A DNA stretch of 64,000 nucleotides from Siphonodentalium dalli (Eukaryota > Mollusca > Scaphopoda > Gadilida > Siphonodentaliidae). Numbering within the stretch: position 1 is the first letter of the stretch; every line of letters starts with the position of its first letter. Location: assembly GCA_032622095.1 (NCBI GenBank), contig CP136064.1, positions 187,224,209-187,288,208 of the forward strand, read 5' to 3'. This document shows positions 49,501-57,924 of this stretch, piece by piece. The position numbers were made by a program, and so were the translations under genes. The notes below the pieces were generated by a model. The model had not been told where the DNA came from. It worked only from the letters and a program-made list of their open reading frames with translations, and did not search any database.

Positions 49501-52317
49501 TGGCTGAGATTAAATCATCATTCATTCAATATGACAATTCATTCTGGAGGGTTCTAATTTCACATTACAATTTTCGACCGTTAGGGATTCAACATAGTAC
49601 ATTTGAATACTTCCAATAATTGACGAAAATACACGCCTGTCATATACTCAATAACTTCATATAGAGATAAGTAAAGAATAAACGCTCTTTATTATTTATG
49701 TAAAAAGTAATGGTGTCTATTTTCAGGTATGACAATTATATGAACTGCGTCCGTTAAACACTGGAATGTATGCATTCATGCCGTTGGTCACAATGTCCAA
49801 TAAAGCTATTTCTAAACATCGATTAATAAATTCATGAAAAATATTTGAACAAAAAAATAACGAAAGATATTACGCGCAAATAATTTAACATTCGATATTT
49901 TTTAATATCGAGATTATCAGAAACCGATAAACTCGTTATAAATTTTTTATTTAAACTTTTTTTAGAGAAATAATTTTGAGGGTTTTGATAATTTGGAAGT
50001 TTGGAAATTTTAGGGTTTTGAAATTTTTTTGGAAGTTTTTAAATTTTTTGGAAAAAATAAATTTTTGAAGTTTTGAAATTTTTTTTTTGGGTTTTGATAT
50101 TTTGGGAATATTTTAGTACAAACAATTTTAGACCCCAAAGATTCTATTTTTAGATGTGACTCTAACGAGCCCCCTATTCTTCTATTGAGTCAATGGCTAA
50201 TTACCAGAATGAGGACAACTTGTTGAGTTTGTTAGTTAATTTATGAGTCTTTATAGTTCCTCAAATATATCGCATGCAGGTTTTGTTACATGGTACTATG
50301 TCTTTAAATTCACAGAAAATGATTTCCGACAGATAACCCCTTCCTCGGCGCCAAAATACACCTGAAAATATTCCCGAGGCGACTGAGTTTATGAAAAAAC
50401 AAGATGGCGGATCAGCACCTAATATTGATTTCATGTGACGCTGATTGGCTAATTGCAATAGCTGACATAATAAAATTACATATATAACAATACGTGTACT
50501 CCCTGGCACCTCACTTCATCCATAAAATCATCCACCACCAATACCCATATATAATCCCAACACCACTGATCCGACAGGAACAGGGACAGTCCCAGAAATA
50601 ATCGTGCCTGTTAAACCTGTTGAATACATAAATATTTTGTCAGTTATACTTATCCCACTGGCCATGTCAAAATGTTCATCTGATTATCCTGCCTCTGGAA
50701 TCCTTGTGATACCATCATTAAGTACTGTTTTAGATAACCATTCTCTTCGAAGTGTTGTTTGCCGGAATGCCGGCTGAACCGCGTGTCTGTTTATACAACG
50801 ACATAAAGGGATCACACACGCGTGTTTATACAACGGTGAAAAGATTAATTAACACGATTCAATAAATGCTTTTTCAAGCCAGAACATCACCGAAATTCTC
50901 AATTAATACAGATATATGTGTGAAAAGACAATCATAATTATATATTAAATTCAGAAATATAAGTTTGAAAATCACCGAAAAAATCGGTTAAATTCATAAG
51001 TTTGAAAATTACCAAAAAAATCACCGAAATTCTCAATTAATAAGATATATGTGTGAAAAGACAATCATAATTATATATTAAATTCATAACTATAAGTTTG
51101 AAAATTGCCTATTTTAATTGAGGTCCGTATGAGCCGGGGTCCGTATAAGCCAGGGTCCGTATCAGCCGGTGGTCCGTAAAAGCCAGGGTCCGTAAGAGCC
51201 AGGGTCCGTATAAGCCGCATACCGTTTGCCTGCACGCATACTTCAGCAGAGAAGATGGTCATGGCTATGCCAAAATGGAACGGGACAAATCTAAATGTAG
51301 GCACTTGTGTCCCAATCCCAATTGTTGTATGCATACTTGTATATGGCAATACCATATGTTTAAACTAAACTATGTCAAAATGCTCATCGCATTTTCCCAC
51401 AAACAACGTCACATAATACCATCAATTATAACTTGTTCCTGAAAATCGTACTGCAAACTGCATGCGCACATTTCGCCATGAACATAAGTTGGCATTGCCA
51501 TCTCGCTTTAGAACATTATGTTCTGTTATACTTTGTGTTTGTGAGAGTGACTAAATAGATTGAAATAAGGTGTACCCTAGCATTCCATGCTGTATAGTGT
51601 TATACATATAAAATATGCATGCAAGGGAATTCGTTCTATGTACTACAACAAAACATGTGGATAAAACTGACACCGACAAGATATGTCCTGCCACCTGATA
51701 ATACGCAAAGTTTGGCAGAACCATCACATTCTTGTTCCATATATAATGAGGGAGAACTCTATACATAATGACATATTTATGATATCGAGAATAAGTCAAC
51801 CATGCATGGTTTATATCAGAACCAAATAACTCCAATATGAAGCTATGTGAATATTTAGGTTCGATATGAACCTATTTGCACGATAATATGTTGCATAGAT
51901 AAGTTTCAGTTTTATTGTGAATTTATCTTGAAATTATTCCGACACTTTGGCTTTGTGGCACCTGCATACATCCAGCTAATTCAGGATTGCTTAATTCGCA
52001 GCAGAAAATTACTGGTATATGACTATAAGGAATGACTGGAAGATCAATCGGGATCATTGGGTGTTGACCGGCTGAGTAAACAAATACAGTTCCTTTTAAT
52101 TGTTTAATTACTCTGCCGGTCAAAAGCCAATGACCCAAATCGATCTTCTAGTCATTTATATATATATATATGTGTACAAAACGACAGGTTAATTGATGAA
52201 CCTCTCTCACAAATCCAACCATATATAACAGTGTTGCATATCACAATTCTATTTTGTTGTCAAAGTTTCTTTATAATTCCAGAATTTGCTAACATGGTCA
52301 AGAACAAGGACGAATGA
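38485..52317 (+). CDS. Calmodulin-like protein gene B (five coding exons)
   Basis: Coding exons are 38485-38487, 39234-39264, 40502-40645, 41231-41476 and 52283-52317, joining to 152 codons plus TGA. The product is nearly collinear with canonical calmodulin, starting with [16 protein letters not shown] after the Met. Loops are at residues 21-32 ([12 protein letters not shown]), 57-68 ([12 protein letters not shown]), 95-106 ([12 protein letters not shown]) and 131-142 ([12 protein letters not shown]). Loops 1, 2 and 4 are canonical. Loop 3 has Thr at position 5 and Gly at position 9, so its affinity may be reduced. The first coding exon is just the ATG followed by GTGAGT, the classic calmodulin gene layout. 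Palindromic element 2 lies in the last intron, 287 bases after exon 4. It is a divergent calmodulin-like paralogue; it ends [10 protein letters not shown] instead of the usual MMTSK-type tail. Confidence 0.9.
39234..39264 (+). CDS. Gene B exon 2 (31 nt)
   Basis: Acceptor CTATAATTTCAG, codons for [10 protein letters not shown] plus one base, donor GTGAGT. Confidence 0.88.
39350..39765. mobile_element. Foldback MITE, about 415 bp
   Basis: GTACGTTCATACACTGG at the left and its complement near 39765 bracket inverted arms of about 60 bp that also share TTTGCAGGCA. No coding region. A single arm recurs at 7080-7195. In intron 2 of gene B. Confidence 0.55.
40502..40645 (+). CDS. Gene B exon 3 (144 nt), EF-hand 1
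   Basis: Acceptor TGATATTTTAG, donor GTGAGC. It encodes FREAFGLF, loop [12 protein letters not shown], the linker helix and the beginning of loop 2. Confidence 0.9.
41231..41476 (+). CDS. Gene B exon 4 (246 nt), EF-hands 2 to 4
   Basis: Acceptor CTCTTCACAG, donor GTAAGT. One codon longer than exon 4 of genes A and C, the extra residue being in the central linker region. Confidence 0.9.
41758..41763. repeat. Target-site duplication of element 2, left copy
   Basis: ATTGAG, identical to 50184-50189, abutting the element end AGAAGAATAGG. Confidence 0.85.
41833..41995. repeat. Subterminal minisatellite of element 2, left arm
   Basis: AACTTCCAAA/AATTTCAAAACCC-type units; mirrored at about 49960-50115 in the right arm. 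Confidence 0.65.
43003..43127 (+). pseudogene. ATPase-gene scrap inside element 2, left arm
   Basis: A CAA tract followed by the start of the ATPase region (codons for [18 protein letters not shown]), in the orientation opposite to the intact gene of this arm. It is bracketed by two copies of AGTTACCTATAATTCTGCTG (about 42975 and 43163), a sequence that belongs to the element centre. It is mirrored at about 48821-48942 and absent from element 1. Confidence 0.75.
43383..43472. repeat. 44-bp tandem pair, element 2 left arm
   Basis: GGCAGTCATTGGTCAATTTA is found at 43383 and 43427 with the same continuation CCCCGGTGTCAGCTCAGTAC. Mirrored at about 48480-48570. Confidence 0.75.
43817..45559 (-). 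CDS. Zinc-finger/packaging-ATPase fusion protein, element 2 left arm (580 aa)
   Basis: Uninterrupted frame. Order of parts: C2H2 finger (C5, C8, H21, H26); poly-Gln tract with PQ and YHHP breaks, about 30-70; a P-loop domain from about 75 to 270 with Walker A GPTSCGKT, Walker [10 protein letters not shown], the segment [18 protein letters not shown], and FNNPIDKG followed by LSRQMYP; imperfect 17-19-residue repeats of the type [10 protein letters not shown]; a second finger C-x2-C-x12-H-x4-C; an acidic linker; and a helical, basic C-terminal domain of about 70 residues. The P-loop layout is that of A32/FtsK-HerA-like DNA-packaging ATPases found in Polintons and related double-stranded DNA viruses (family knowledge). 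The two fingers suggest DNA binding. A packaging role is inference, as no capsid gene is present. AATAAA (TTTATT, 43806-43811) follows the stop closely. Confidence 0.88.
45560..46387. promoter_or_regulatory. Central inter-gene region of element 2 (putative divergent promoter and GC hairpin)
   Basis: Mirrors the centre of element 1: about 240 bp of AT-rich inverted DNA next to each ATG, then GTT/CAA and CGG/CCG triplets, then the hairpin centred on 45967. The extra CGG-rich spacer lies on the right side here and on the left in element 1, so the two elements are inserted in opposite orientation relative to this mark. A promoter function is inferred from the two outward genes. Confidence 0.5.
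46388..48133 (+). CDS. Zinc-finger/packaging-ATPase fusion protein, element 2 right arm (581 aa)
   Basis: Mirror copy of the 43817-45559 gene, also uninterrupted. It differs by one glutamine in the second poly-Gln block and one A/T change just before the acidic linker (DEHGTMSE against DEHGAMSE). Walker A, Walker B, both fingers and the C-terminal domain are identical. The six-A run at 47608-47613 keeps the frame that element 1 has lost. Retention of two long near-identical frames in one element suggests recent activity, selection, or recent conversion between arms. AATAAA is at 48139-48144. Confidence 0.88.
48821..48942 (-). pseudogene. ATPase-gene scrap inside element 2, right arm
   Basis: Mirror image of 43003-43127, with the same truncation points and the same flanking copies of the central sequence. 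Confidence 0.75.
49960..50115. repeat. Subterminal minisatellite of element 2, right arm
   Basis: GGAAGTTTTTAAATTTTTTG-type units, mirror of the left-arm array. Confidence 0.65.
50184..50189. repeat. Target-site duplication of element 2, right copy
   Basis: ATTGAG, abutting the element end CCTATTCTTCT. Confidence 0.85.
50886..51107 (+). repeat. Tandem duplication with 134-bp period
   Basis: ATCACCGAAATTCTCAATTA starts near 50886 and again near 51020. The two units share about 85 bp closely, ending in ATAAGTTTGAAAAT. Confidence 0.7.
51122..51217 (+). repeat. Minisatellite, 18-19-bp unit
   Basis: Six units of the form GGTCCGTATAAGCCAGG with small variants at the third codon-like word. In the last intron of gene B, downstream of element 2. 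Confidence 0.85.
52283..52317 (+). CDS. Gene B exon 5 (C-terminus and stop)
   Basis: Acceptor TTTATAATTCCAG, codons completing E and [10 protein letters not shown], then TGA. It joins exon 4 in phase 1 and completes EF-hand 4. Confidence 0.85.
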
Positions 52318-55300
52318 TTAATAACGACAACCGTTTCTAGGATTATACCGTCATTTTCATGCACGGCTTTTCGGCTAACGTTGTCGTCAATACGTCTACA
52401 AAGAGTCTTCACCCGTACTCCACCCTATTTCCGGGCACAAAATTATTCACATCGCTGGATTCACGCATGCACATACTTCAGAGTGCAATGGATTATACCC
52501 ACCCGTCATTATATTGCAGAGTACGCATAATAGACATATACTTGTCCTCGTGCGATACCGTGGACGCAAAATACATAGACACATGCTGTCACATGGATGT
52601 CATTGTCATGGAGTGGTGTGTGTCATTCATGTAAATATCATCGAGTGCCGAAATCTTCCATCGTGTACAGTGTTATCGTGTGTCGATTGCTAATAGTTTT
52701 GACGTTCATGTGACAAACTACTGCACATATATGACAATTCGCTGTTATTTATTCATACTACTGCAATGTAAATATATGTACATGTATGAAATTATATTAT
52801 CAGCAGTCTGTTAAATATATTAGAGACAACAATCGTGTTATACATATCATGTAATCGTAGCACAACTACAGTAATGCCCTAAATAATTAACTCCTTAACC
52901 ACAGCAGAATTATGGGTAACTTTTCAGGATTTAGTCGGAAATATGGCTTGTTGCCATTCATCTCACTGCCGAACTAACGTATAAGCATTATCGTGGATGT
53001 ACAACAGTTTGTATGGTGCATGTACATGTGTGTTGCGAAGAGAGTGCGCGCATATTGTGCATATGTTTCAGAAGCTGTTCCAGTAATACATTGGTGTAAC
53101 CATATATGCGCCGGTTGACATTTAAATATGCCCTCTCCGATTTGACACAATAACACCAACATATGTAAGTTTTCTATACCAGAAAATAATTAAATATGAA
53201 GAGAGCACATTAATAGGAGATATCGAGGGAGGTTTTACACGATTTGATTTTTTATGAGCCTAGCAAAATCCTAATAATAAACTGGTCGCGTGTTATGTGA
53301 ATGAAACTTCGAGGAAAGTTATAAAAATATCCTATTTACAAAATTTAGACATGCTGAATCTGATTAGAGTGCGTGTCAACCCGCTAAAATAGAAATTGGT
53401 GAATTTCGTGAAATAAATTTGGGACAATTTGGTAAAATCATTAATTGATGGATTTTCAGCGATGTATATACAAAAATTAAATTCACAAGTCCTTAAAATA
53501 TCAGGTCTATTTGGTCGACCTCACTTCCTGATTCCAGAACAGTAAATCATTCCAATTATTTGAAGAAAAAAATAGAGCCAAATGAAGGACTTTTTCACTT
53601 TTTTAGTCATTTCCCCACTAGATTATACACAAATATGATTAATATATGTATCTTTAATTAAAAGGAACAAAGTATCCTCAAACAAATTGTATGTTCCATC
53701 GTATGGACAGCCAAATTTGCCCCTGACACAGAACTTACGTGATGAAATGCCACATTTGAGGTCTTGTAACTAAACTTGATTAATTGATATCCATAAACTC
53801 TGCTTTTCTCATTACCTGCTAAGTATACTAGTGTAAACAAATTGTGAAGGAATTTGCAAATACAATGGTGAAGAAAATTAAATTATGGCCCTATGAACTC
53901 TTAGTCTCACCCCTTTTCCGAAAATGCTATTGTGGGGGCGTTTTTGTGAATTTTAAAGGTTTTTGTGTATAATTAGAAATAAAAAATGAAAGTTGATTGT
54001 GTAATATTATTTGGTCTTTCCTCTTAAATCATTATTTCGTTGAGAACATAGCATTTCAATTGTTATACCAATGAATGTTACTGGATTTCGCTCATCTTGG
54101 GGAAACTTAACAAAATATGAACAGCGGAAAATGGGAGAGGGGAAAACACATCAACACAAACTTTGGAAAATGATCCTTGATTCATAAAACTTTACTATAA
54201 ATAATTTCTGCATACATTGCTCTTCCATACACAATTGACCACTTCCTTTGTTTATGTTCAATGTTCATTGACAGAGCTATCATCTTTTTTGTCGTAATTT
54301 GGCAGTGAAATGTCAAATTGATAATTTGGGGTTGTTTTTATAAAATATGGCCAACGCATTCTACATAAACTTCCAGTGATGAGTTAAGCTACTTTATAAT
54401 GCCAGGGAGATACACAAATTGGAATAAAACAACATTGAGTTTCAAATGGCTGTAAGTTGGTGATACGATTGAATTTTGTAATTGCCCCTACCCCTATACC
54501 AATGTTTAAATTTGGAGTCAGTATCCTGAAAAATGAGTGAGATCAAGTGACATACGGTGGTCTAACCAATATAATGCTCTTTTGTCAACGCTAATGTGGT
54601 ATGGGAGGAAAATTCAGATAAGTTTACACATTAAACACCAGCAGTCAGATGCTCGTAGCCCGTTTGTATATAACCATGGGTATATGCGAAAATACACAAC
54701 GAAAACACACTCCACAGTTTGGATCGACAAGTCTTGCCCTGTGTATTTTGATGTTTAGTTTTTTGACAATCGGTCTTTCGTATCATTTCTACAACACAAT
54801 TATCGTCTTACTTGCAGCACGACGTTATCGTGTGATCGACACGGAAGCGTTTTCTTTCAGAGTATGGTCAATATATTGCCGCCGGTGCAGTGTATTCTCG
54901 GATAGAAAACAAATAGGCCTATGCCGAGGGCAGAAACTAAGTTGCGAGGGGCACCCCTGGTTGAGTGTGAGATATTTGGCACTCGGGACTTGGTTAGAGG
55001 GTTTTCGTTGGGGTTGTCTCCACCTTGGAATTTCCAACTGCACCCATCCCATTGAACCACACCAAACTCAGAAGTTTGTGTAAATAAATTTGCACCCCCC
55101 CCCCGTGCTTTGATTTTTCCCAAATGTTCCCACACAGAATACTAGATGGTAGCTTATTCTAAATGAACCAGTAATATTGTGGCCACTTGTCATGCAGGGG
55201 GGGGGGGGGGTGGTTCGGCCCAGTATGAGATTAAAAAAATCCTAACATCTAGTGGTATAACGCCAGACAAATTTACACCCCGATTTATTTGTTCTTAAAT

Positions 55301-57898
55301 TAATTAGCAAGTAACTACTGACAAGGACACAGAACACGCGGGTCGGCCGATGGTTCGGCCCGATGTGAGAACATTTTGAAAATATGAACATGAAAATTTG
55401 ACAATCCTAGCATCCAGACTGGCCTCAAGCTTTCCATTTCGGGGAAATTTTTAACCTGACACTCACCCTTAGGTTTGAAAATTGCCAACTGATGGCCATA
55501 TGAGTCCATAATTTTGCAAATGAAAGGGAAATATGCAAATGTTGGTCTAAAAACAACAAATTCGTCTCTAAGAAATTGTTGGAAAATCAAGCTACGAGAA
55601 AAATTTCAACCTAATTTTGGTGTGAATTTTCCAATAAATGTTGCATTAGGTATGACTACAATGGGGGGCTAAGACCCCTACATAACCACCCCTGTCGACA
55701 AGTCGCTATATACTTGACACCCCATGCTAAGAGCGCGGTCTTGCATTCACTGAAGACGAGAAATAATCGATACTAAATTATTTTGGGTGGCACCTGGGGA
55801 GGAGTCAGGGGCTACATCCCCACCCCTGTCGGGGAGGGATAGCCATCCCCCGTCGGTGAGATCTGCAATGGTCAACCCGGCAGCTAAAACCCGGCCCCCT
55901 GTCGGGGAATCGTATAGCCCCTGTGGGATAATGAGCTCTCATAACCACAAAAGTGCACTAAAAACATCCCTGTTTGCCTCTCTGTATCTAAAACCCTTAA
56001 ACCAATTCGACGTGCGATTTCCTTGCGCTCCTGTTGCGCAAATTCTAGTATAAAAAGTGCGTCTATTTCAGACAAAGTTCAAACAGTAAATATGACCAGA
56101 CAAGACATAGCAACCGCTAATCTCGTTACCAATCTAACAACACCAGTCGAACATGATTACCTTTCAAAGCAATGACACCGGACACCATGTTACGGACAAT
56201 CTAGTATTCTTAAAGGGTAATAAGTTATAAGTCTACACAATGCACCGATTTTGTTTGAGAATATGTTTTTCTTCTTAATTATCTATGCATAAATTTATCA
56301 CCTTTTTGTGTATAATCTAGTGTGGAAATTACTAAATCAGAGAAAATCCCTTCATTTTGTTTTAGTTTTTTTGTTAATAATTCACCATAAAATACGGAAT
56401 TTGGATCATTCTGAGATAATTGAGGCTCCAAAATCAGGTAATCTCCCGTTTTTGTAGGCACATAACTTGAAAAAATACTTATCGAACCTGGGATTATTTT
56501 TTTTTATTGGGGATTTGGGAGTGAACCCGGGAATTGTTTTCTGTTCTGGAATCGTTTTATATACGTCGCTGAAAATCCATAAAGTGATCATTTGACAAAC
56601 TTTTCCCATATTTGGCGCGAAATTGGTTCAAATGTATGTCACACAGCTTGACAGTCACCTGGAATGTATTCAGGACATTAGAGATTGATTAAAATGTCTG
56701 CCTGTCAACTTTAACCTCAAAATGCCTCCAGGGTTTTCAATTCGCTGTTTATCCCATATATTCGACCAGTAAAGAGCGTCCATGCATCCGTTGTACACAC
56801 GCGGAAATAACAATTAGAGAGTATTACTTAGTTGGTTTGCTATCATGCCTATAATATCAAACCAATCAAGTAATAACCTACTTATTAATCAGATCGCCTA
56901 TTGGTAACAGTGTATGACAAAATCAGTGACGTCACGTAATCGATATATGCACATTAGTTAGCAGTGAAGTATAGTTATGGAGCTTGGTGATGCCGAGAAA
57001 CGGTATTCCTCGGATCGGTGTTGTCGCATAAGGACATCGCTCGCTTTAAGGGCAAATTGAAGGGATATTCACATAGTTCGACAACAAGCCGTTCTGGGGA
57101 AAATGTCATCTATAATTAATAAAGAGCGTAATCTACTATGAGCTTTTGTGATAGTATTATTTGCGTATATATGATTTTGTGGATTTTCGATATGATTATG
57201 TGATAGGCATGATGGTGATTGCAATTTAAGTATTTCAAGCTTTCTTTTACCTGGTAAGCACAACATTTGCGAAAGAATTTCTAAATTATTATATTTATGA
57301 TCAAATAGGACATGGCGTCTTAAGCGAAAGTTAGATAATTTAAACTTCCTTGATCCGGAAGCATTTTACCTATGTTCTGGCATAGAAATCATACATAATT
57401 GCAACTGTCAGTTTCATGAAACGTCGATTGTGGAAATCACCAAATTAGATATAATAATGTACATGCATTGACGTATTGGAATACTGAATTTACAGGTAAC
57501 AACCCAGTACGATATAGATTACTAGAATTTGGAATTTGTAGGATAAGATGAATAGGATTAAATTATAACATAAATATATTTTAGATAGGTGTATAAATAG
57601 TAATGCATATTGTTGTGAAGATGGATGGTAACATAATTCCCGTTTTGTAAAGATAGATGCGTTCATATAACACATGTTATTCAATACGTTTTCCCGTGGA
57701 ATCCTTATGGTACCACCATCAGGTGCATGATCGTGAAGGTTGCGATTCTCTTCATAGTTTCGTTTGCACCCCGGCAGACTTCGGCAGAGAAGGTGCAATG
57801 ACGACGATCAAGCTATTCATGAGTCCCACTCATTGCTCCCTGTGACAGCAGCTCGTGTATGGCTACCAGAAAGTCTCTGATGTGGTTTTAAAAGGACA
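52318..57898. other. Intergenic region between convergent genes B and C
   Basis: No gene that I can support. It contains a solo fragment of the palindrome centre (52872-52960), G- and C-homopolymer runs near 55090 and 55200, and a stretch with repeated CCCCTGTCGGGG words (about 55810-55915). Gene 3' UTRs lie at both ends. Confidence 0.5.
52872..52960. repeat. Solo fragment of the palindromic-element centre
   Basis: It matches 45747-45836 and its three mirror copies, including CTTAACCACAGCAGAATTAT, GGTAACTTTTCAGGA and TATGGCTTGTTGCCATTCAT, with several substitutions. No target duplication or other element part adjoins it. Confidence 0.75.
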
Positions 57899-57924
57899 TC
57901 AACTTCTGATCATCCGGACAAACT
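57899..57924 (-). CDS. Gene C exon 5 (C-terminus and stop)
   Basis: Acceptor TTTATTTACTTCAG, then the end of the E codon, FVRMIRS, TGA. The tiny exon is supported by phase, by the EFV-M-I pattern typical of calmodulin C-termini, and by its polypyrimidine tract. Confidence 0.75.

Larger units (their letters stand above)
41764..50183. mobile_element. Palindromic Polinton-like element 2 (8,420 bp)
   Basis: The arms are 41764-45966 and 45968-50183, meeting at the hairpin GGGGTCCGCCG-G-CGGCGGACCCC. Ends AGAAGAATAGGGGGCTCGTT and its complement are flanked by the 6-bp duplication ATTGAG. The order of parts is the same as in element 1: terminal segment, AACTTCC-type minisatellite, about 1.8 kb non-coding, then an outward-transcribed ATPase gene in each arm, here intact in both. 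Differences from element 1 that occur in both of its arms include a single rather than tandem 283-bp unit, a 44-bp tandem pair, and an internal ATPase-gene scrap. It sits in the last intron of gene B. It lacks polymerase, integrase, protease and capsid genes. Confidence 0.88.

Noticed and set aside
12995-50183. The two palindromes as assembly artefacts (fold-back chimeric reads)
   Set aside because: Each is bounded by its own 6-bp target duplication at the outer ends, the arms differ by real substitutions and length changes, and two independent elements share the same asymmetric centre.
54649-55083. 144-codon frame
   Set aside because: Overlapping frames on both strands of similar length, no recognisable motif, in a region with homopolymer runs.
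55884-56075. Minus-strand EFAQQERKE segment as last exon of gene C
   Set aside because: It fits the phase, but the frame runs on without calmodulin-like ending and lies farther away. The 57924-57899 exon gives a proper FVRMIRS end with a better acceptor.
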